From NCBI GenBank assembly GCA_902772795.1, contig CACYBZ010000297.1, forward strand, positions 1-7,496: 7,496 nt of DNA, written 5' to 3'. The notes beneath the pieces were generated by a model. That model ran no database searches and was not told the origin of the DNA. It saw nothing but the letters and a program-made list of their open reading frames with translations. The number at the start of each line of letters is the position of its first letter. Positions within the stretch are counted from its first letter, which is position 1. This DNA is from an uncultured Ruminococcus sp. (GTDB lineage: Bacteria > Bacillota > Clostridia > Oscillospirales > Acutalibacteraceae). Below, in pieces: positions 1 to 5,312 of this stretch. Made by a program: the position numbers and the translations under genes.

Positions 1-706
1 GCCACCTTTTTTACATGGTGAGAACGCATATTATCTATGACGACAATATCACCTTCACGCAAAGTTGGTATCTACACTTTTTCAAGATAATCAACAAAAC
101 GATCTCCGGTAGTTCCTCCTTGATAGGTTGTGTAAGCTGTTTCTCCGTTCAATCGTATGGAGAAAAGTATTGTAGTGTTAGTGGGAGTATTTTCCGGCGT
201 ATTGTCAACTACACGCTCTTTTCCAACAGCACGACCATAATGTTTGGTCATATCAATATTTACACCGCTTTCATCAAGAAAAACCAATTTTTCTGTATCT
301 ATATGAGATATTTTGGTGTTCCAATCCTTCCTTTTCGCCACTACATTGGGCACGCCTCCGTTCTGTCGCATAAAGTGACTTCTTTTTATAACGGAATCCC
401 ATTTTTACAACATGTTGTCTGACAGTTTCGTCATTCACATTCAGATACAAAGTTGCATTGATTTTATGTATGGTGATATCATTGTTTTTATTGATTAATT
501 CTTTTATGTGTTCCTCGTCCTCCAGCGTTATCAATCTCTTACGGCCACGCTGATGTGTTCGCATTCTGTTATTCCACGTTTTTTATAGTCGTGTATTCTT
601 TCATACACAGTTCTTTTATGAACACCAAAAATTTCGGCAGTCATTTTGGCATCATGTGTCTTTTCGTATGTTTTTATCAATAATCTCTTTCTGCTTGGCT
701 TAACAT
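1..706 (-). pseudogene. IS630 family transposase, broken by several frameshifts and a stop codon
   Basis: This is the remains of a DDE transposase that would cut and paste its own IS630 element at TA sites. A Shine-Dalgarno-like GAGGTGA precedes ATG at 706-704, but that frame stops after 9 codons. The helix-turn-helix region (YVKPSRKRLL... to ...YKKRG) is in the next frame from 707, a second region (MRTHQRGRKRL...) continues from about 564 in another frame, and the catalytic region from about 360 returns to the frame of the first. That region shows VFLDESGVN, the first catalytic aspartate. A TAG at 74-72 then interrupts it, after which the same frame continues with IVVIDNMRSHH, the second catalytic aspartate (codon 35-33). 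The third acidic residue lies beyond the left edge. At least three frameshifts and one nonsense codon make function very unlikely. Sequencing error could explain one lesion but hardly all. Confidence 0.85.
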
Positions 707-781
707 ACTTATCACCTCTATCTTCATTCTACCACTTCTGTCAAGCTTGCTATTTTTTATTGGATTGCTATAAACAGGCTC
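1..781 (-). mobile_element. IS630-type insertion sequence remnant, running off the left edge
   Basis: The stretch encodes a broken IS630/Tc1-mariner type transposase on the minus strand. Its likely outer end is the minus-strand sequence GAGCCTGTTTATAGC, starting at position 781 and directly preceded by TA (783-782), the dinucleotide that IS630 elements duplicate on insertion. The transposase would start about 75 bp inside this end, which is normal for the family. The other end is outside the window, so the terminal repeat cannot be confirmed. The end assignment is inference; the transposase identity is well supported. Confidence 0.7.
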
Positions 782-795
782 TAAGAGCCTGTTTA
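771..795. repeat. Perfect 11-bp palindrome at the IS630/MITE junction
   Basis: Arms TAAACAGGCTC (771-781) and GAGCCTGTTTA (785-795) are perfect inverted copies around a TAA centre. The left arm is the tip of the IS630 remnant and the right arm is the tip of the MITE-like element, so two seemingly different elements share their outermost 11 bp and lie back to back. Confidence 0.85.
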
Positions 796-945
796 ATATC
801 TTGATGTATGCATTTTTTTAAGCAATATTTTGTTGCGAAAAAGGAAAAAACACAGAAAGATGACAATTATTCCGAGCGTTTTCAACGCAAAGGTATCATC
901 AAAATTCCCCAAAAATGTGCGTGTAAGAAGATATTAAACAGGTTC
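785..945. mobile_element. MITE-like non-coding element with 18-bp terminal inverted repeats
   Basis: The left end (785-802) reads GAGCCTGTTTAATATCTT. The reverse complement of the right end (928-945) reads GAACCTGTTTAATATCTT, so 17 of 18 bases match. TAA flanks both ends (782-784 and 946-948), as expected of a 3-bp target duplication. The 161-bp body has no coding frame. A GAG tip with a 3-bp TNA duplication recalls IS5-family elements of the IS1031 group, so this may be a deletion derivative moved by such a transposase. That family assignment is from memory and tentative. No matching transposase is in the window. Confidence 0.72.
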
Positions 946-948
946 TAA

Positions 949-982
949 AGGCGGTAGGTTCAATCAGCAGCTGAAGCCGCCT
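949..982. repeat. Short inverted repeat in non-coding DNA between two mobile elements
   Basis: AGGCGG (949-954) pairs with CCGCCT (977-982). Inside it, TTCA (959-962) can pair with TGAA (972-975). No T-run follows, so it is not a convincing terminator. The rest of the stretch up to 1023 shows no gene and no recognisable repeat. It may be the residue of another element. Confidence 0.35.
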
Positions 983-1023
983 AAAGTTCACTGATATTAA
1001 AATTATCTGAATTTTTTTCGTCA

Positions 1024-1197
1024 GGTTTGTCAAGTAAAGTGTGTAAGTTATTTTTTTGAGAATAGAGAATTATGTAAATCTTTTCATAGAAAAGTATCAT
1101 AAATTTTCGTGTTTACGAATTCTTCCCTGAATGGCATCATCTATAGCAAGCTGGTTTCTGACAAGTGCCCAGTTGGGAACAGGATGGTTGTTCCATT
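1024..1197 (+). repeat. Left arm of a long inverted repeat (IS256 right end)
   Basis: The 174 bp match the reverse complement of 2037-2209 with about four differences: G/A near 1040, G/A and C/T near 1111-1126, and one extra base near 1177. The repeat covers the last transposase codons and the terminal repeat. It stops sharply at 1197, which marks the internal deletion junction of this copy. Confidence 0.9.
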
Positions 1198-1774
1198 ACA
1201 GCACAGCTTTTTGTTTCATATTCTCTTCTGAGCGTCACATACATACAATTGACAAACAAGAATGTATAAAACTTTTTCAGAGGTCTGTTCTGCCACTCTT
1301 CTACCTGATTCAGTACTCTGTCAGTTATCCTTGATATTGTTTCATACGACAATTCAAAACCGTAAATATCTTCATTGTCTGAGCTATATCCCTCTGGCTC
1401 ATTCCTCTCGCATACATCAACAGTACTTTGTCCTCTATACCGCTTACAGCTTTTGTTCTTTTCGGTATTACCTGTGGTTCAAAACTACTTTCTCTATCTC
1501 TCGGTACGGCTATTTCCAACTCTCCATAACTTGTTTTCACATTCTTATGTGTATAGCCATTTCGTCTGTTTGTCGTCTTTTTACTGCCGTGATTGTTACT
1601 TTCATACCCTAAATGCTCATCCATCTCTCTCCTCAGCATTACTTCAAATATCGGTCCGAATATCTCTTTCATTGCCTGGTTTATATCTTCCTTGTTCTCA
1701 GGACGATATTCCTCCATTATCATTCTGGCTATCGCTTCACTTTTTGGATTTCTTTCTTTTCTTCTTACTGACAT
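1097..1774 (-). pseudogene. IS256 family transposase, frameshifted with its catalytic centre deleted
   Basis: The protein resembles Mutator-type (IS256) transposases, which move by copying out a circular intermediate. The start at 1774 is chosen because GGAGGG lies 7-8 bases before this ATG; an ATG at 1789 is in frame but overlaps that site. The N-terminal DNA-binding part is clear (EAIARMIMEEY, EVMLRREMDEHLGY, AVPRDRESSFEPQVIPKR, YARGMSQRDIA). A one-base deletion in an A-run near 1371-1373 breaks the frame. The next frame continues as DIYGFELSYETISRI and LNQVEEWQNRPLKKFYTF. At the position of the first catalytic aspartate (FVDCMYV in relatives) the codon at 1250-1248 is AAT, so Asp has become Asn. 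After KSCAV the reading jumps out of frame to the C-terminal tail (WNNHPVPNWALVRNQL...). The protein cannot be an active transposase. Confidence 0.85.
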
Positions 1775-1837
1775 GTTTTTTCCCTCCATTTTGTTCTGGC
1801 TTTTTTCTATACTGTATCACACTATACTATAAAAATC

Positions 1838-1881
1838 AAAGTGCATAAGCCGACCTGTTATCTTCTCGACTTACGCACTTT
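1838..1881 (-). repeat. Hairpin-forming inverted repeat at the IS256 left end
   Basis: AAAGTGCATAAGCCG (1838-1852) and CGACTTACGCACTTT (1867-1881) form an imperfect inverted repeat around a 14-base loop. In minus-strand RNA all 15 positions can pair, two of them as G-U. The outer arm is part of the terminal repeat, so the inner arm is an inverted second copy of transposon-end sequence upstream of the transposase start. It could limit expression by transcripts entering from outside; that is speculative. Confidence 0.6.
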
Positions 1882-1894
1882 ATTTTACACTCTC

Positions 1895-2136
1895 GCTGTA
1901 CGCAAGATTATGTACACAACTAATGCTATTGAAAGTATTAATTCCAGCTTTCGTAAGGTAATAAAAAAAGGAGCTTTTCCAAATGAAGATACTCTTCGGA
2001 AACTTCTTTATCTGCGTATTATCGAACTGTACGCAAAATGGAACAACCATCCTGTTCCAACTGGGCACTTGTCAGAAACCAGCTTGCTATAGATGATGCC
2101 ATTCAGGAAAGAATTCGTAAATACGAAAATTTATGA
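1895..2136 (+). pseudogene. C-terminal fragment of an IS256 family transposase, plus strand
   Basis: The frame starting AVRKIMYTTNAIESINSS at 1895 is the conserved C-terminal region of Mutator-type transposases. It continues through FRKVIKKGAFPNEDTLRK and YLRIIELYAKWNNHPVP. One C is missing near 2057-2058 (the other copy has CCC), so the tail NWALVRNQLAIDDAIQ is read only after a frame change. The natural stop is TGA at 2134-2136. It lacks the N-terminal and catalytic parts and faces opposite to the minus-strand copy that it abuts. Where the fragment begins is uncertain, between about 1882 and 1898. Confidence 0.85.
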
Positions 2137-2209
2137 TACTTTTCTATGAAAAGATTTACATAATTCTCTATTCTCAAAAAAATAACTTACACATTTTACT
2201 TGACAAACC
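2037..2209 (-). repeat. Right arm of a long inverted repeat (IS256 right end)
   Basis: This is the inverted partner of 1024-1197, about 98% identical, with 839 bp between the arms. The whole 1024-2209 block thus looks the same from both outer sides and could in principle be recognised by an IS256 transposase as one unit with two identical ends. Confidence 0.9.
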
Positions 2210-2939
2210 CCAGCCGGGCGTCAGCAGATTGTTAAAAAAATGGATTCAAAAAACTAAAAAGTGGTTCCATTCTGGTTAAAGCTGATACAGCAACTCAAAA
2301 TAAATTCTACCATGAAGTACTGCACCCGTTGATGAAAAAAGCAGAGCAAGGCGAAATTGTGCTTCTTTTTATGGATGCTTCTCATTTTGTCTTTGGATGC
2401 GATTACCTTGGTTACCTATACAGTCGGGTTCGCAGATTTGTCAGAACTTTCTCCGGACGTAAACGATATAATGTCCTCGGTGCTATAGACTATGTTACAA
2501 AACATATTCTTACAGTCACCAATGACAGTTATATTACCGCAACCGAAGTGTGTGTATGTTTCAAAAAATTGCTTGGGAATATCCCGGAAAGACCGTACAT
2601 ATTATCTTGGATAACGCAAGATATCAAAAGTGTATAATTGTCCAGACATTGGCAAAGGAATTGGGAATTACTTTGCAATATATACCTCCATATAGTCCGA
2701 ACCTCAATCTGATTGAGCAGGTATGGAAATTCGTCAAGGCTGAACTGCATTCAAAATACTATGACAATTTTTCTGCTTTTCAAATGAAGATTGATTCTAT
2801 CATTGAGAGTACAACAAAAGGGAATCTGACAAAAATCAAGAGGTTAATTGGTGAGAAGGTTCAACTATTTGATGATATGAAACCTATCACAGAAAATACA
2901 TTTAACTGTTCTACCCAAGGGCAGATTCAAGCTGCGTAG
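2210..2939 (+). pseudogene. IS630 family transposase, N-terminus missing and frameshifted, DD34E intact
   Basis: This is a DDE transposase of the IS630/Tc1-mariner type, from a different subgroup than the remnant at 1-706. The reading begins inside the protein (GVSRLLKK, 2217-2240), where the IS256 end cuts off the N-terminal helix-turn-helix part. A frame change in an A7 run (2234-2240) leads to NGFKKLKSGS and ADTATQNKFYHEVLHPLM. The first catalytic Asp is in LLFMDASHF (codon 2374-2376). A second frame change at the A-run near 2563-2568 joins CVCFKK to IAWEYPGKTVHIILDNARYQ, with the second Asp at 2610-2612. The Glu in YSPNLNLIEQVWKF is at 2715-2717. The 34 residues between the second Asp and the Glu give the DD34E spacing typical of the family. 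The stop is at 2937-2939; no right terminal repeat could be recognised. It is non-functional because the N-terminus is missing. Confidence 0.85.
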
Positions 2940-3023
2940 CCTTGCTAATTGTTTTCATTTATGGGTATAGGAAACTGGTGATGCTATAAGTAAAATCTAT
3001 AGAAATGTATAAATTAATTGATA

Positions 3024-3052
3024 TTGACACAGAAAGGAATAGAGCATATAAT
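3024..3052 (+). promoter_or_regulatory. Full-consensus sigma-A promoter of the sulfate operon
   Basis: TTGACA (3024-3029), a 17-base spacer and TATAAT (3047-3052) match the housekeeping consensus at every position. Transcription would begin near 3059. The promoter lies about 85 bp after the stop of the IS630 remnant, in otherwise non-coding DNA. Such a strong core promoter would need a repressor or leader control if sulfate uptake is to be regulated. Confidence 0.88.
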
Positions 3053-3068
3053 GTGCATACAGTAAAAA

Positions 3069-3085
3069 CCTATTAAATATATAGG
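3069..3085 (+). promoter_or_regulatory. Possible operator: CCTAT-N7-ATAGG dyad just after the transcription start
   Basis: The arms CCTAT (3069-3073) and ATAGG (3081-3085) are a perfect 5-bp dyad in AT-rich DNA at about +11 to +27 of the predicted transcript, a position where a bound repressor would block transcription. The part ATAGGAAT resembles the right half of the Bacillus CymR box, but the left half does not fit, so the regulator is not identified. A chance dyad is possible. Confidence 0.4.
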
Positions 3086-3117
3086 AATATATAAGACTGT
3101 CGGGGGGAGAATCAACC

Positions 3118-3195
3118 ATGAGAATTTTACAGATCCTCATTTGTATTGTTGAAAGCAACAGACGAATGTACAGCACAATGACAGGTGCAAAATAA
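3118..3195 (+). CDS. 25-codon small ORF in the leader of the sulfate operon
   Basis: The small frame starts at ATG 3118 after a strong Shine-Dalgarno sequence (GGGGGGAG, 3102-3109, 8 bases away) and ends at TAA 3193-3195, 26 bases before sbp. The peptide begins MRILQILICIVESNRR and ends MYSTMTGAK. The first third is hydrophobic with one cysteine; the rest is polar and has two adjacent arginines. It lies between the predicted transcription start and sbp, so it would be the first frame translated on the operon mRNA. It may be a leader peptide whose translation controls folding of the RNA and access to the sbp ribosome binding site. It lacks the run of cysteine codons seen in some cysteine-sensing leaders. 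I do not recognise the peptide; its function is inferred from position only. Confidence 0.6.
   Translation: MRILQILICIVESNRRMYSTMTGAK
3134..3168 (+). promoter_or_regulatory. Leader hairpin with overlapping anti-Shine-Dalgarno segment
   Basis: CATTTGT (3138-3144) pairs with ACGAATG (3162-3168), and TTGTTG (3146-3151) pairs with CAACAG (3156-3161) around an AAAG loop. This gives about 13 pairs with one bulged A. The segment TCCTC (3134-3138), overlapping the foot of this hairpin, is complementary to GAGGA (3205-3209) in the sbp ribosome binding site. The two pairings would compete at the hairpin foot. The hairpin lies inside the small ORF, so ribosomes on it would affect both. No T-run follows, so control of translation rather than termination is more likely. 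This is inference from sequence only. Confidence 0.45.
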
Positions 3196-3204
3196 ATTTT
3201 GAAC

Positions 3205-3211
3205 GAGGAGT
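3205..3211 (+). promoter_or_regulatory. Ribosome binding site of sbp
   Basis: GAGGAG (3205-3210) lies 11 bases before the ATG at 3222, slightly longer than the optimal spacing. It supports this start and is the segment that can pair with the leader. Confidence 0.75.
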
Positions 3212-3221
3212 AAAGATAGTC

Positions 3222-4271
3222 ATGAAAAAAGCAAAAAAATTTTTAGGATTGATTTTAGCAGTTTCACTGTCGACAGTTGCCGTGGCAGGTTGTTCAGGTT
3301 CGGCGAAAGGAGATGTCAGCAAGACGAACACCATCGAAAACGGAAAAGTCACGATTACCAATGTTTCCTATGACCCTACAAGAGAACTGTATCAGCAGTA
3401 TGATGAACTTTTTGAAACGTACTATAAAGAAAAGCATGGTACAGAAGTAGAAGTTATCCAGTCCCACGGTGGTTCGGGAAAACAAGCCCGTTCTGTCATT
3501 GAGGGAGCAGACGCAGATGTCGTCACACTGGCGTTGGAACACGATATCACACTTATAGAACAGGCAGGTCTGATTGACAGTGGCTGGCTTAAAGAATTTG
3601 ACCTTGATTCATCGCCGTATACATCTACCATTGTTTTTCTGGTGCGGAAAGGTAATCCGAAAAATATCAAAGACTGGAACGACCTTATCAGGGAAGGTGT
3701 AGAAATTATCAATCCCGACCCGAAAAGCAGTGGCGGAGCTTGCTGGAATTTCCTTTCAGCGTGGAAGTATGCTCTGGAAAACAACAGTAACGATGAAGAA
3801 AAAGCCAAGGAATTTGTCAGAAAACTCTATGCCAATGTTACGGTAATGGATTCGGGAGCAAGAGGAGCGACAACAACCTTTGTCGAAAACGGACAGGGAG
3901 ATATTCTTATCGCATGGGAAAACGAAGCACTCAACAGTGTTGCGGAATATCCCGACAAATACGAAATTGTTACACCGAGTGTTTCCATTCTTGCTCAGCC
4001 GAGTGTTGCCATTGTCGATGAAAATGCTGACAAGAACGGTACACAGGAAGTAGCCAAAGAATATCTTGCGTATCTTTACACGGAAGACGCACAGAAAATT
4101 ATCGGTGAAAACGGCTATCGTCCTACGAATGAAAAAGTACTGCAAAGCTTTAAAGATAAATTTGACTTAAACGTCAGATTATGCAAGATAGATGATTTCG
4201 GCGGTTGGAACAGTGCCTATGAAAAATTCTTTGATGACGGTGCTGTCTTTGACGAAATCTATGGAAGCTGA
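3222..4271 (+). CDS. sbp: Sulfate ABC transporter substrate-binding lipoprotein
   Basis: The 349-residue protein captures sulfate (perhaps thiosulfate too) outside the membrane and passes it to the CysTW permease. Residues 1-23 are a lipoprotein signal peptide: positive MKKAKK, a hydrophobic stretch and the lipobox VAGC with Cys24 as lipid anchor, as expected in a Gram-positive cell without periplasm. Family motifs are in the usual order: SYDPTREL (49-56), SHGGSGKQ (81-88), NPDPKSSGGACWNFL (164-178), SGARGATTTF (211-220), GDILIAWENEA (226-236) and GENGYRPTN (295-303). The end, GGWNSAYEKFFDDG, is also typical. It is the first main gene of the operon and is followed by a 183-nt gap before cysT. 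Molybdate- and phosphate-binding relatives lack this motif set, so sulfate is the best call. Sulfate versus thiosulfate preference cannot be told from sequence. Confidence 0.95.
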   Translation: MKKAKKFLGLILAVSLSTVAVAGCSGSAKGDVSKTNTIENGKVTITNVSYDPTRELYQQYDELFETYYKEKHGTEVEVIQSHGGSGKQARSVIEGADADVVTLALEHDITLIEQAGLIDSGWLKEFDLDSSPYTSTIVFLVRKGNPKNIKDWNDLIREGVEIINPDPKSSGGACWNFLSAWKYALENNSNDEEKAKEFVRKLYANVTVMDSGARGATTTFVENGQGDILIAWENEALNSVAEYPDKYEIVTPSVSILAQPSVAIVDENADKNGTQEVAKEYLAYLYTEDAQKIIGENGYRPTNEKVLQSFKDKFDLNVRLCKIDDFGGWNSAYEKFFDDGAVFDEIYGS

Positions 4272-4283
4272 AACAGAAAATCC

Positions 4284-4338
4284 GACCGTAAGCAAATCTT
4301 AAAAGTTTCGGTCAAGTCTTTGGGGGAGGCTTGCGGTT
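4284..4338 (+). promoter_or_regulatory. Possible hairpin(s) after sbp
   Basis: GACCGTAAGC (4284-4293) can pair with GCTTGCGGTT (4329-4338) over 10 positions, counting G-U pairs, across a 35-base loop and followed by more T. Alternatives are GACCG with CGGTC (4309-4313), and CAAGTCT (4313-4319) with AGGCTTG (4327-4333). The alternatives overlap and exclude each other. It may be a partial terminator that lowers transcription of cysTWA relative to sbp, or an mRNA stabiliser. The long loop and short T-run keep confidence modest. Confidence 0.4.
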
Positions 4339-4382
4339 TTCAGAGACAGAGTCTTTGAAAAAGATTTATCCCTAAACCATAC

Positions 4383-4428
4383 ATATCCGTGTTCCTAAAT
4401 CCCGTATGACGCAGAGGAATACGGATAT
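4383..4428 (+). promoter_or_regulatory. Strong 13-bp intergenic hairpin upstream of cysT
   Basis: ATATCCGTGTTCC (4383-4395) pairs with GGAATACGGATAT (4416-4428) along all 13 positions (one G-U) around a 20-base loop. It lies 12 bases before the cysT ribosome binding site. No T-run follows, so it is probably not a terminator. A segmental mRNA stability element that protects the sbp message, or a processing site, is the more likely role. The dyad could also bind a protein. Confidence 0.6.
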
Positions 4429-4454
4429 TGTCCTATCATAAAGGAGGATTGTGC

Positions 4455-5300
4455 ATGATTCTGAAAAAAAAGAACAGACAGGTAAGAGTTATTCCCGGAT
4501 TTCATCTGACATTGGGTATCACGGTAGTCATATTGTCATTGCTGATACTCATACCGCTTGCGTCTGTTCTGCTGTATTCGTTCCGACTTTCACCCGCCGA
4601 ATTTTTTTCTCTGATTACCGCAAAGAATGTACTGACAGCCTTTGCCACAAGTATTCTCTGTTCGGGAATAGGAGCATTGATTAACGCTGTTTTCGGACTG
4701 ATTCTGGCATGGGTACTTGTCAAATACGATTTTCCGGGGAAAAGGATTCTTGACGGACTGATTGAACTCCCGTTTGCCTTGCCTACCGCTGTGGCAGGTA
4801 TCACGCTTTCCAAGATGTTTTCCAATACAGGTTTTCCGGGAAAGTTTTTCTCTGGTATCGGTATTGATATTTCTTATACCCATATCGGCATTGTTATAGC
4901 CTTGATTTTTATCGGTATTCCTTTTACCGTCAGAGCAGTTCAACCCGTTCTGGAAAAAATAGATAGTCAGTATGAAGAAGCGTCCTATATTCTTGGAGCG
5001 TCCCGAAGCTATACTTTTCGGAAAGTGATTTTTCCCGAACTGTTTCCCGCTGTTCTGACAGGATTCGGACTTGCACTGGCAAGAGGTATCGGCGAGTATG
5101 GAAGTGTCATCTACATTTCGGGGAACAGTGCCAAAAACGGAACGCAAGTGGTTTCATATGTCATCATGCAGAAACTGGAAAGAATGGATTATGCCAGTGC
5201 AACCGCTATTGCGTTGGTATTGCTGATTATCTCCTTTTTGTTACTGTTTACCATTAATATTATCCAGATACGTCGGGCGAAGCGTATCAGTCTGAAATAA
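4455..5300 (+). CDS. cysT: Sulfate ABC transporter permease CysT
   Basis: This 281-residue integral membrane protein forms one half of the sulfate channel with CysW. The start at ATG 4455 is chosen because AAGGAGG (4441-4447) lies 7 bases ahead; the longer in-frame reading from 4428 would begin inside the upstream hairpin and has no binding site. Hydrophobic segments are at about 16-41, 61-88, 104-120, 141-160, 197-220 and 247-270, matching six transmembrane helices. The cytoplasmic coupling motif that docks on the ATPase is at about 174-196 (EEASYILGASRSYTFRKVIF, with the conserved Gly181). LPFALPTAVAGI (105-116) and ARGIGEYGSV (209-218) are typical of CysT. Length and order fit the family. 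The next gene begins 12 bp after the stop, so translation is probably coupled. Confidence 0.94.
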   Translation: MILKKKNRQVRVIPGFHLTLGITVVILSLLILIPLASVLLYSFRLSPAEFFSLITAKNVLTAFATSILCSGIGALINAVFGLILAWVLVKYDFPGKRILDGLIELPFALPTAVAGITLSKMFSNTGFPGKFFSGIGIDISYTHIGIVIALIFIGIPFTVRAVQPVLEKIDSQYEEASYILGASRSYTFRKVIFPELFPAVLTGFGLALARGIGEYGSVIYISGNSAKNGTQVVSYVIMQKLERMDYASATAIALVLLIISFLLLFTINIIQIRRAKRISLK

Positions 5301-5312
5301 GGGGTGAGTGTT

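Larger units (their letters stand above)
1024..1892 (-). mobile_element. Internally deleted IS256/Mutator-family element
   Basis: Read on the minus strand, this copy runs from a left end near 1892 through the N-terminal half of the transposase. It then jumps at about 1197 directly to the last 33 codons and the right end at 1024, where the tip reads GGTTTGTCAAGTAAAGTGTG. The left end (minus strand, near GTGTAAAATAAAGTGCGTAAG) matches the right tip at about 17 of 24 positions, as terminal repeats should. A full element of this family is about 1.3-1.4 kb, so roughly 500 bp of the catalytic centre is missing. No 8-bp target duplication is visible at the two ends. The exact left boundary is uncertain by about 10 bp. 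Confidence 0.75.
1893..2209 (+). mobile_element. Right-end fragment of a second IS256-type copy
   Basis: This fragment holds the last 80 or so transposase codons plus the right terminal repeat, ending at 2209 (TTGACAAACC). It is joined on its left to the left end of the inverted, deleted copy and on its right to a truncated IS630 transposase gene. It either is the remnant of an older IS256 insertion or arose from the same rearrangement that made the neighbouring copy. Confidence 0.7.

Noticed and set aside
15..422. A 135-codon open frame on the plus strand
   Set aside because: It lies opposite the IS630 transposase remnant, whose minus-strand translation has clear family motifs; the plus reading resembles nothing and has no ribosome binding site.
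949..982. Terminator
   Set aside because: The 6-bp GC stem has no following T-run on either strand and no gene ends at it.
1262..1848. Plus-strand open frames of 79-157 codons opposite the IS256 remnant
   Set aside because: They are antisense readings of the transposase N-terminus, with Ser/Leu/Phe-rich composition typical of shadow frames.
3059..3117. CymR box or SAM-type riboswitch in the sulfate leader
   Set aside because: Only half of the CymR consensus fits, and no SAM riboswitch core sequence or T-box motif is present.
3137..4145. Minus-strand open frames under sbp and its leader
   Set aside because: The plus strand codes for a complete sbp with signal peptide and motifs; the minus frames have no binding sites and no recognisable domains.
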